Below, piece after piece: positions 1 to 5,982 of a DNA stretch of 9,441 nucleotides. Source of the DNA: Bacteroides sp. CAG:530. GTDB lineage: Bacteria > Bacteroidota > Bacteroidia > Bacteroidales > Bacteroidaceae. Position 1 is the stretch's first letter, and every line of letters begins with the position of its first letter. The notes beneath the pieces are model-generated. The model had not been told where the DNA came from. It ran no database searches and saw only the letters and a list, made by a program, of their open reading frames with translations. Location of the stretch: positions 12,415-21,855 of the forward strand of contig FR881212.1 in the NCBI GenBank assembly GCA_000434735.1, in the 5' to 3' direction. The position numbers were made by a program, and so were the translations under genes.

Positions 1-2
1 AG

Positions 3-1307
3 CAGGAATGGGGTATCCACGGAGCTATGTTGTTGCCGAGTGATGAACGTTTATATCATGCCTTGAAGAAACAGAGCGGTGAATATACTCTTACCGTATG
101 CGGACGTGACGGTAAAGATGAAGTTTATCATATAGGTTCTTTGATACAGTTGGACTGGGCTGTAGAAAATCCGGAAGCAATTCTTGCAGCCATTGCCGAC
201 AAGCAGATACGTATCATTACATTGACTATTACAGAAGGTGGATATAATATAGAAAAGTCTACCGGTGAGTTTATCATGAACAACCCGGCAGTACAGCACG
301 ATTTGCTCGAACCTCACACTCCGCAGACCACTTTCGGATATGTAGCGGAAGGATTGCGCCGTAGAAAAGCTGCTGGAAATGGTCCTGTCACAATTCTTTC
401 TTGCGATAACCTTCAGCATAACGGAAATACTGCACGTAAGGCTTTCACTACTTTTATTAAGGCTCAGGATGCCGAACTGGCTGCTTGGGTAGAAGAGAAC
501 GTTACATTCCCAAATAGCATGGTAGACCGTATTACTCCGGCTACTCGTCCAGAGGATATTATCCGTCTTAACAGCAAAAACGGAACTGCCGATGAAGCGC
601 CTGTTTATTGCGAAGACTTTATTCAGTGGGTTATAGAAGACAAATTTATTGCCGGTCGTCCGGCTTGGGAACGTGTAGGTGCAGAATTTACCGACGACGT
701 AACCGCTTATGAAAATATGAAGCTAAGCTTATTGAACGCTTCTCATACCTTGCTGTCTTATCCTTCTTTCTTGAGCGGTTACCGTAAGGTAGACGATGCC
801 ATGCACGATGACCGTATAGTACGTTTTGTACGCACCTTTATGGATAAGGATATAACTCCTTATGTTCCGGCTCCGGGAAATACCGACCTTGAACTTTATA
901 AGCAGACATTGATAGAACGTTTCGGCAACCGTACCGTAAGCGATCAGATAGCTCGTCTTTGTTTTGACGGTATCTCTAAATTCCCGGTTTATGTTATGCC
1001 AAATCTTATTAAGATGATTGCCGACAATGCGGATATGACTCGTGTGGCTTACTTGATTGCTGCTTATCGTCATTATCTGAAATATAAGGTAGACGATAAA
1101 GGACAGGCTTTCGACATTGCAGAGCCGTGGATGACTAAATCTGACGAACAGCTGATTGCCAGCGATGAGCCTTTGGATTTCTTGGCGTTGTCTGCTTTTC
1201 AGAGTACAGATTTGAAAAAAGCCGATTCGTTTGTTCAGACTTATCTGAAAATGGTCGGCGAAATCTTTCAGCACGGAGCTATGTCGGTTCTTGAAAGTAT
1301 AATCTGA
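3..1307 (+). CDS. Mannitol 2-dehydrogenase family polyol oxidoreductase, 5' partial
   Basis: Long-chain polyol dehydrogenase, cytoplasmic, expected to oxidise mannitol (or a similar polyol) to fructose with NAD. The reading frame is open to the left edge: the codons before the ATG at 27 read QEWGIHGA, which fits the conserved N-terminal part of the family, so this ATG is internal and the true start lies outside the window. Counting from that ATG, SCDNLQHNG is at 125-133, FPNSMVDRITP at 161-171, and the catalytic pattern K-x4-N-x2-H at K232, N237, H240, as known for Pseudomonas mannitol dehydrogenase (K295, N300, H303). By that comparison about 55 residues, including the nucleotide-binding glycine motif, are missing. 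The transporter gene begins 25 bases downstream. The fructokinase two genes on favours mannitol over fructuronate, but fructuronate reductase and arabinitol dehydrogenase belong to the same family, so substrate is inferred. Confidence 0.9.
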   Translation, partial: QEWGIHGAMLLPSDERLYHALKKQSGEYTLTVCGRDGKDEVYHIGSLIQLDWAVENPEAILAAIADKQIRIITLTITEGGYNIEKSTGEFIMNNPAVQHDLLEPHTPQTTFGYVAEGLRRRKAAGNGPVTILSCDNLQHNGNTARKAFTTFIKAQDAELAAWVEENVTFPNSMVDRITPATRPEDIIRLNSKNGTADEAPVYCEDFIQWVIEDKFIAGRPAWERVGAEFTDDVTAYENMKLSLLNASHTLLSYPSFLSGYRKVDDAMHDDRIVRFVRTFMDKDITPYVPAPGNTDLELYKQTLIERFGNRTVSDQIARLCFDGISKFPVYVMPNLIKMIADNADMTRVAYLIAAYRHYLKYKVDDKGQAFDIAEPWMTKSDEQLIASDEPLDFLALSAFQSTDLKKADSFVQTYLKMVGEIFQHGAMSVLESII

Positions 1308-1332
1308 TAGCCGTCACTTTAAATCCGCGCTT

Positions 1333-2646
1333 ATGAATACACAGAAAACATATAGTCTGGGACCGTTCGCGGTCCTGACTTTCATTTATTTTATCGTAGG
1401 TTTCCTGACTACTGTCAACGGGCAGTTTCAGGGACCTTTGAAAGTCGCTTTCCTCTCCGAAGCAGAGGGACTGAGAAATACACTCACTACGCTTATCTCA
1501 TTCTTCTTCTTTTTAGGATATTTGGTAAACAGTTCGCTAGGAGGTAAATGGATTAATGCTCATGGTTACAAGCCAACTTTGCTAAGGGCATTGGGCGTTA
1601 TGATTGGCGGTTTGCTGATGTATGCCATGTCTTCATTGTTTATAACATTATTTCCTGATACCGCTTTGAGGATAGGTGAAGATGCCGTGTCTTATGGATA
1701 TTTTATTTTCTTGTTCGGCTCTTTTCTCATGGGTACTTCGGCGGCCTTGCTTCAAGTGGTTATCAACCCTTATATAGCCGCTTATGAACTGCCTAACACT
1801 CAGCCGGTGCAGCGTGTAAACATAGTATGTGCCATCAATTCGTTGGGGACTACCATTGCTCCATTCTTTGTTACGGGAGTCATTTTCTCGGGTGTATCTT
1901 TAGAACAAGTCACAGCGCAGCAGTTGCTTGTTCCTTTCCTCTTGATAGCATTGAGTATTGTGCTTACTACTGCTGTTACTTCGCGCTTGTCGCTTCCCGA
2001 TTTGGAAGGAACTAGAGCAGATGCAACCAAATCGCAAGGTCGTAGTATATGGTCGTTCCGTCATTTGACTTTTGGAGTGGTAGCCATATTCTTTTATGTG
2101 GGAACTGAAGTCTCTATCGGTGTCAATGTGAACCTTCATGCCATGGAGCAGATAGAGTCGGGGATGGGATTGTCTTTCTTTGGTAAAGAACATTTGGTGT
2201 TATGGGGACTTGACTTTGGTATTCCTGCTTTACTTGCCACTCTTTATTGGGGCGGACTTATGGTAGGCAGAATGGTCTTTAGCTTTTTCAACAACATCTC
2301 TTCGCGTGTATTGTTGGCAAGTACCACATCAATAGCGGCTTTATTGATTATAGTGGCTATGCTTACCAATAATCTTTGGATTTTGATTTCCGCCGGACTT
2401 TGTCATTCTGTGATGTGGGGCTGTATCTTTACCTTGGCGGTAAAAGGTCTGGGTGAATATACCTCTAAGGCTTCGGGCATCTTTATGATGGGCGTATTCG
2501 GTGGAGCTGTGTTCCCATTGTTGCAAGGGCTGATGGCGGATGCGTGCGGCAGTTGGCAATGGACATGGAGCATGGCACTGGTTTGCGAGATTGTAATGCT
2601 GGCTTACGCTCTTTGGGGCTCAAAGGTGAAGATTCAACAAGATTGA
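1333..2646 (+). CDS. MFS sugar transporter, fucose/glucose-galactose permease (FHS) family
   Basis: Inner-membrane major facilitator of 437 aa, about the usual length, with roughly 12 hydrophobic segments and a polar central loop near residues 217-243. The first helix carries the family signature region around GFLTTVNGQFQGP (23-35), helix 4 carries LLQVVINPY (139-147), and helix 7 carries FFYVGTEVSIG (253-263), which resembles glucose/galactose permeases more than E. coli FucP. By hand alignment the positions of FucP Asp46 and Glu135, which matter for proton coupling, are G30 and Q141 here. Lying between the polyol dehydrogenase and fructokinase genes, it probably imports the polyol or the sugar that feeds them. 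The ATG at 1333 is chosen because it gives a normal short N-terminus before helix 1. Family is clear; the substrate is inferred from context only. Confidence 0.9.
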   Translation: MNTQKTYSLGPFAVLTFIYFIVGFLTTVNGQFQGPLKVAFLSEAEGLRNTLTTLISFFFFLGYLVNSSLGGKWINAHGYKPTLLRALGVMIGGLLMYAMSSLFITLFPDTALRIGEDAVSYGYFIFLFGSFLMGTSAALLQVVINPYIAAYELPNTQPVQRVNIVCAINSLGTTIAPFFVTGVIFSGVSLEQVTAQQLLVPFLLIALSIVLTTAVTSRLSLPDLEGTRADATKSQGRSIWSFRHLTFGVVAIFFYVGTEVSIGVNVNLHAMEQIESGMGLSFFGKEHLVLWGLDFGIPALLATLYWGGLMVGRMVFSFFNNISSRVLLASTTSIAALLIIVAMLTNNLWILISAGLCHSVMWGCIFTLAVKGLGEYTSKASGIFMMGVFGGAVFPLLQGLMADACGSWQWTWSMALVCEIVMLAYALWGSKVKIQQD

Positions 2647-2696
2647 AATGCATTTTTAGATATCATTATTAATACAGATTGAAAAATAAGAATATC

Positions 2697-3596
2697 ATGG
2701 AAAATAATAATAAATTTGTAGTAGGTATAGGCGAAGTATTATGGGATGTTCTTCCTGAAGGTAAAAAGTTGGGAGGCGCTCCGGCTAATTTCGCTTATCA
2801 TGTATCGCAGTTCGGCCTGAGCAGTAGAGTTGTCAGTGCAATCGGCAACGATAAGTTGGGCGCAGAAATAGAGCGGGATTTTTCTGAAAAAGGTCTCGAA
2901 GGTATTATTGAGAAGGTGGCTTATCCTACCGGAACCGTGCAGGTGTCTTTAGATGATAATGGCGTTCCTAATTATACTATTAAGGAGAATGTAGCTTGGG
3001 ATAACATTCCTTTCACTACTGCCTTGAAAGAGTTGGCACAGCATACTTGCGCTGTCTCTTACGGATCTTTAGCTCAAAGAAATATAGTATCTCGTGAAAC
3101 CATTCATGCTTTCCTTGATGCTATGCCAAAGGAAGGTGCTTATAAAATATTCGATATCAATCTTCGTCAGAACTTCTATACCAAGGATATTATCTGTGAA
3201 TCGCTTGAAAGATGTAATGTGCTTAAAATTAACGATGAAGAATTGGTGGCGGTTAGCAGATTGTTCGGTTATCCTGGCATTGACTTGCAGGATAAATGTT
3301 GGATTCTACTCGCCAAGTATGATTTGAAGATGCTTATTCTTACTTGTGGTGTGAACGGAAGTTATGTGTTTACGCCAGGCCATGTTTCTTTTGTAGAGAC
3401 TCCTAAAGTGACAGTCGCGGATACCGTAGGGGCAGGAGATTCTTTTACCGCAGCCTTTGTGTCTGCTATACTTAGAGGATTGTCTGTAAGCGAGGCGCAC
3501 AAATTGGCGGTGAATGTTTCTGCTTACGTGTGCACTCAGAATGGTGCCATGCCGATTCTTCCTGACAATTTTATAACAAAGCTGGAGTCGCTATGA
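2697..3596 (+). CDS. PfkB-family carbohydrate kinase, probable fructokinase
   Basis: Cytoplasmic ribokinase-fold sugar kinase, 299 aa, expected to convert fructose to fructose 6-phosphate with ATP. The N-terminus GIGEVLWDVLP (10-20) followed by LGGAPANFAYH (25-35) is typical of bacterial fructokinases and carries the first PfkB signature. The second signature DTVGAGDSF lies at 242-250, with D248 as the expected catalytic base and the GAG stretch as the anion hole. The ATG at 2697 is preferred to an in-frame TTG at 2679: it follows an A-rich stretch, and the family fold begins a few residues later. It follows the transporter gene by 50 bases with no promoter match in the gap. Its stop overlaps the next start as ATGA, implying translational coupling. 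Together with the upstream dehydrogenase it completes a mannitol-to-fructose-6-phosphate route. Other PfkB substrates are possible but less likely. Confidence 0.9.
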   Translation: MENNNKFVVGIGEVLWDVLPEGKKLGGAPANFAYHVSQFGLSSRVVSAIGNDKLGAEIERDFSEKGLEGIIEKVAYPTGTVQVSLDDNGVPNYTIKENVAWDNIPFTTALKELAQHTCAVSYGSLAQRNIVSRETIHAFLDAMPKEGAYKIFDINLRQNFYTKDIICESLERCNVLKINDEELVAVSRLFGYPGIDLQDKCWILLAKYDLKMLILTCGVNGSYVFTPGHVSFVETPKVTVADTVGAGDSFTAAFVSAILRGLSVSEAHKLAVNVSAYVCTQNGAMPILPDNFITKLESL

Positions 3597-4318
3597 GACG
3601 GTGGGTGGCGTGTCTGCTTGTCTGGGTAGCTATTAAGTCGGCGGCTCAGGTTCACATGGACGTTCATCTGGCTACGAATCATTTGTGGCGAGGTATGGAA
3701 GTAACCGACGGACTGGCCTTTACTGGCGATGTAAATTATACGTTGCTAGGTGGGAGAGTAAATGTCGGATTTTGGGGTGGTACAAATTCGCAAGGTACAT
3801 ATAAGGAGTTCAACAATCATCTGTCGTTCCATTACGAGGGATTATCGTTGGCTCTATGGGATACATATAACTTTTCAGAAGGAGCGACTTATAACAATAA
3901 GGAGTTCTTTAACTACAAAGCTCATGATACCGGACGTTTCCTTGACGCTACTTTAAGTTACCGCTTTGGAGGTAGAGTGCCTTTACTGTTAAGTTGGTCT
4001 ACCATTATATTCGGACGCGACCGCAACGAGGAGAACACCGCCAATAAATATTCTACATTCTGCTATGCCGAATATCCGCTTCTTGTAGACGGTCGGTGGC
4101 AGCTTGATGCCGGTTTGGGCGGAGCTTTCGCACTGAATAGGGCAGGTAGCAAAACCAATTTTTACGGGAGTACGGCAGGCGTAGTACACGCTTCGTTAAA
4201 GGCTACGTATCGCTTGAAACTGCAGAAATACGAACTACCGGTTCATGCGTGGATGATGTGGAATCCGCAAGCCAACAGAGCCTTTTTTCAGTTAGGAATA
4301 GAGTTATTTAATTTTTAA
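3593..4318 (+). CDS. Predicted outer-membrane beta-barrel protein of unknown function
   Basis: 241-aa exported protein. Residues 1-19 form a signal peptide: RR, a hydrophobic core, then SAAQ, with cleavage likely around residue 18 or 19. The mature part has no hydrophobic helix and is built of alternating short strands rich in Tyr, Trp, Phe and Gly, for example NHLWRGMEV (29-37), VNVGFWGG, LSLALWDTYNF, LDATLSYRFGG and LDAGLGGAFAL, ending in FQLGIELFNF with a C-terminal Phe. Such a pattern is characteristic of outer-membrane barrels. The early WRG stretch recalls the TorF/gcw_chp-type family (TIGR02001), but that is from memory and unconfirmed. The start codon overlaps the fructokinase stop (ATGA), so it is very likely co-translated with the catabolic genes. 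A pore for the polyol or its source is an inference; a barrel with another role cannot be excluded. Confidence 0.75.
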   Translation: MRRWVACLLVWVAIKSAAQVHMDVHLATNHLWRGMEVTDGLAFTGDVNYTLLGGRVNVGFWGGTNSQGTYKEFNNHLSFHYEGLSLALWDTYNFSEGATYNNKEFFNYKAHDTGRFLDATLSYRFGGRVPLLLSWSTIIFGRDRNEENTANKYSTFCYAEYPLLVDGRWQLDAGLGGAFALNRAGSKTNFYGSTAGVVHASLKATYRLKLQKYELPVHAWMMWNPQANRAFFQLGIELFNF

Positions 4319-4330
4319 ACGATACAGATT

Positions 4331-4717
4331 ATGGAGATTTTAAACTTGCTTACAGGTATACAACATGTTGGTATTCCAACAAAAGACATAAAGAGAACAA
4401 TTGAATTTTATGAACGCTTAGGTTTTAATGTAGCTTTGGCTACACAAAACGGACAGCAAAGCGTGGCATTTATGCAGTTGAAGAATTTAGTGATGGAATT
4501 CTATGAAGGTGATGCCTCGAATGTTCAGAATGGCGCTATAGACCACTTCGCTATTGATGTGAAGGATATAGATAAAGTATTTGCGCTTGTAAAATCATTT
4601 GGAGTAGAATTGCTCAATCAGGAAGTACAAGCCCTTCCGTTTTGGGAAAAAGGAGTCCGCTTCTTTACCATTGTAGGGCCTAACAATGAAAAAATAGAGT
4701 TCTGCGAGCGTTTGTAA
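4331..4717 (+). CDS. VOC superfamily (glyoxalase/bleomycin-resistance fold) protein
   Basis: 128-aa cytoplasmic protein with two beta-alpha-beta-beta-beta modules of the vicinal oxygen chelate fold. The start QHVGIPTKDIKRTIEFYERL is a classic first module, and IDHFAIDVKDIDKVFALV opens the second. Four candidate metal ligands sit at the expected places: H12, E56, H72 and E123, the H/E/H/E set of glyoxalase I-like enzymes. The length matches single-domain members of the superfamily. It begins 12 bases after the barrel gene and is followed by a terminator-like hairpin, so it is probably the last gene of the polyol operon. Possible roles are removal of a reactive carbonyl such as methylglyoxal or isomerisation of a sugar derivative, but VOC proteins are too diverse for the sequence to decide. 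I therefore give no gene symbol. Confidence 0.85.
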   Translation: MEILNLLTGIQHVGIPTKDIKRTIEFYERLGFNVALATQNGQQSVAFMQLKNLVMEFYEGDASNVQNGAIDHFAIDVKDIDKVFALVKSFGVELLNQEVQALPFWEKGVRFFTIVGPNNEKIEFCERL

Positions 4718-4740
4718 TAAGCGTTACAGATAGAATACAG

Positions 4741-4780
4741 AAGGCGTGTCGTAATGAAGCGATGCGCCTTTACTTGTGTT
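4741..4780 (+). terminator. Probable terminator of the polyol operon
   Basis: Positions 4741-4752 pair with 4759-4770: an uninterrupted stem of about 12 pairs, AAGGCG against CGCCTT at the base, with three G-U pairs near the top and the loop AATGAA. The tail TACTTGTGTT has some T residues but no clean T run, so termination may be incomplete. It lies 23 bases after the VOC gene stop and before the next promoter. Confidence 0.65.
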
Positions 4781-4806
4781 AGAGTATTTCTATTTTCTAA
4801 AATAAG

Positions 4807-4839
4807 TTTGCATGTTCCCGATTATTTTCTATATATTTG
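4807..4839 (+). promoter_or_regulatory. Bacteroides-type promoter for the DUF3467 gene
   Basis: TTTG at 4807-4810 fits the -33 element and TATATTTG at 4832-4839 fits the -7 element TAnnTTTG exactly, with 21 bases between them, within the accepted range. Transcription should begin near 4846, giving a leader of about 35 bases before the ATG at 4882. The site lies directly after the terminator of the preceding operon, as expected for an independent unit. Confidence 0.75.
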
Positions 4840-4881
4840 TCCGTTGAATTGAAAACACAAACTTTTAAAACCGTAATTATC

Positions 4882-5223
4882 ATGGAAAACGAAAAACAAA
4901 ATAATCAGCTTCAGATTGAATTAAAAGAAGATGTAGCAAAAGGCTGCTACGCAAATCTCGCAATCATTAACCACTCACAGTCTGAGTTCGTAGTAGATTT
5001 CGCAAGTGTACTTCCAGGTCTTCCTAAAGCACAGGTAGTAAGCAGAATCGTGTTGACTCCGGAGAACGCAAAACGCTTATTCTTCGCTTTGCAAGGAAAC
5101 GTAATGCAGTATGAAGCTAACTTCGGTCAGATTGAATTGCCCGAACAGAAACAGGCTCAAGCTCAGCAGCCAGATGGCAAAACATTCGTTCCGCCGTTGA
5201 GTGATTTCAAAGGAGAGGCTTAA
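4882..5223 (+). CDS. DUF3467 family protein of unknown function
   Basis: 113-aa soluble protein recognised as DUF3467 from the core running from IELKEDVAKG (12-21) through NLAIINHSQSEFVVDF (25-40), LPGLPKAQVVSRIVLTP (44-60) and the helix ENAKRLFFALQGN (61-73). It has no signal peptide or membrane segment; the C-terminal tail is Gln-rich and ends in a short polar segment. The ATG at 4882 is chosen over an in-frame TTG at 4837, because that TTG lies inside the -7 promoter element and upstream of the expected transcription start. The family's function is not known to me. From memory, in Bacteroides this gene usually sits between rpoC and rpsL, which suggests a link to transcription or translation. 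Here it has its own promoter and a strong terminator, so it is probably expressed as a single gene at a level set apart from the ribosomal operon. Confidence 0.88.
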   Translation: MENEKQNNQLQIELKEDVAKGCYANLAIINHSQSEFVVDFASVLPGLPKAQVVSRIVLTPENAKRLFFALQGNVMQYEANFGQIELPEQKQAQAQQPDGKTFVPPLSDFKGEA

Positions 5224-5243
5224 AAAAATATAAAATCAGCCCG

Positions 5244-5292
5244 AAATCGCCCGTTTCCCGAAAAAAGTTGGAAAGCGGGCGATTTTTATTTC
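5244..5292 (+). terminator. Strong intrinsic terminator after the DUF3467 gene
   Basis: AAATCGCCCG at 5244-5253 pairs perfectly with CGGGCGATTT at 5276-5285. The stem extends inward through TTTCC and GGAAA with a single bulged G, leaving an A-rich loop. A run of T (TTTTTATTT) follows the G+C-rich part directly. This is a textbook Rho-independent terminator and separates the DUF3467 transcript from the ribosomal operon. Confidence 0.9.
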
Positions 5293-5299
5293 TAAAGCA

Positions 5300-5330
5300 T
5301 TTGTGCATTAAAAAGTTATTTGTAATTTTG
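5300..5330 (+). promoter_or_regulatory. Bacteroides-type promoter of the rpsL ribosomal operon
   Basis: TTTG at 5300-5303 (-33 element) and TAATTTTG at 5323-5330 (exact TAnnTTTG -7 element) are separated by 19 bases, the preferred spacing. The start of transcription should fall near 5337, leaving about 80 untranslated bases. It lies just downstream of a strong terminator, so it is likely the main promoter for rpsL-rpsG-fusA and, by read-through, for the genes beyond. Confidence 0.85.
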
Positions 5331-5336
5331 CAGCCC

Positions 5337-5418
5337 GAAATGTGTAGTAAACGCTAACGTTTCGCTAAAGGATTGGAAAACAACAAACATATAATATAAT
5401 AATTAAAAATCAAACAAA
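5337..5418 (+). promoter_or_regulatory. rpsL 5' untranslated leader with possible control element
   Basis: The predicted leader contains a small hairpin, AAACG (5349-5353), loop CTAA, CGTTT (5358-5362), and the direct repeat CGCTAA at 5352-5357 and 5363-5368. Its second half is very A-rich with little G, like other Bacteroides translation start regions, and no strong Shine-Dalgarno sequence is seen. The nine bases AGTAAACGC at 5346-5354 recur in the rpsL-rpsG spacer. Function is not shown; feedback control by a ribosomal protein is only a possibility. Confidence 0.35.
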
Positions 5419-5832
5419 ATGCCTACTATTCAACAGTTAGTAAGAAAAGGAAGAACGGTTTTGGTTGATAAGAGTAAATCACCGGCACTCGATTCATGTC
5501 CGCAGAGACGTGGTGTTTGTGTTCGTGTTTACACTACTACACCGAAGAAGCCGAACTCAGCAATGCGTAAAGTTGCACGTGTGCGTCTGACAAACTCTAA
5601 GGAAGTTAACTCATACATTCCGGGAGAAGGACACAACCTGCAGGAACACTCAATCGTATTGGTTCGTGGCGGTCGTGTAAAAGACCTTCCGGGTGTACGT
5701 TATCACATCGTTCGCGGTACATTGGATACAGCTGGTGTAGCTGGTCGTACTCAAAGACGTTCTAAGTACGGTGCTAAGCGTCCGAAACCAGGACAAGCAG
5801 CTCCTGCAGCTAAGGGAAAAGGTAAGAAATAA
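5419..5832 (+). CDS. rpsL: Small ribosomal subunit protein S12
   Basis: S12 of the 30S subunit, located at the decoding centre and important for translation accuracy. The 137-aa product starts PTIQQLVRKGR and carries the near-invariant stretches PQRRGVCVRVYTTTPKKPNSA (28-48) and HSIVLVRGGRVKDLPG (77-92). The lysines whose replacement causes streptomycin resistance in other bacteria are wild type (K43 and K88), and D89, the residue methylthiolated in E. coli, is present. The C-terminus is longer than in E. coli, with a tail of Lys, Ala, Gly and Pro after the conserved GAKRPK. The gene is the first of the ribosomal operon and has its own promoter. The codon choice is more uniform than in the polyol operon, as expected for high expression. 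Confidence 0.98.
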   Translation: MPTIQQLVRKGRTVLVDKSKSPALDSCPQRRGVCVRVYTTTPKKPNSAMRKVARVRLTNSKEVNSYIPGEGHNLQEHSIVLVRGGRVKDLPGVRYHIVRGTLDTAGVAGRTQRRSKYGAKRPKPGQAAPAAKGKGKK

Positions 5833-5982
5833 TCCGTAGCCGAGTACAATCCTTACTACAAAAAAATTTATTTAAATCGTTTTGGTTTGTTGGAAAAGCT
5901 TTAAGGTTGAGTAAATACTTCGGAGGAAGTGTTGAAGTAAACGCGTAATGCAGCCCCAAACTAAACATTATTTTCAAACAAA
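5833..5982 (+). promoter_or_regulatory. Structured rpsL-rpsG spacer, candidate S7 feedback site
   Basis: A 150-base gap, long for neighbouring ribosomal genes. It holds a hairpin in which AATACTTC (5914-5921) pairs with GAAGTGTT (5926-5933) around a GGAG loop, with one G-U pair. Immediately after it come AGTAAACGC (5936-5944) and CAGCCCCAAA (5951-5960), both of which have near copies in the rpsL leader. I see no exact TAnnTTTG promoter and no terminator. In E. coli, S7 binds the corresponding spacer to repress its own synthesis; a similar role here is inferred, not shown. Confidence 0.4.

Noticed and set aside
729..1274. A 181-codon open frame on the - strand inside the polyol dehydrogenase gene
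   Set aside because: It lies wholly within a gene with clear catalytic motifs, its translation resembles no family I know, and it has no promoter or start context of its own.
2679..2696. Upstream TTG start for the fructokinase gene
   Set aside because: It adds only KNKNI before the ATG at 2697, which is followed by a normal fructokinase N-terminus; the ATG is the simpler start.
4837..4881. Upstream TTG start for the DUF3467 gene
   Set aside because: The TTG is part of the -7 promoter element, so a transcript from that promoter would not contain it; the added residues are not part of the family.
5237..5341. Direct repeat CAGCCCGAAAT at 5237-5247 and 5331-5341
   Set aside because: One copy overlaps the base of the terminator stem and the other follows the rpsL promoter; eleven bases without other shared context do not indicate a mobile element or att site.
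5545..5682. Possible streptomycin-resistance form of S12
   Set aside because: K43 and K88 and the surrounding motifs are the sensitive wild type.
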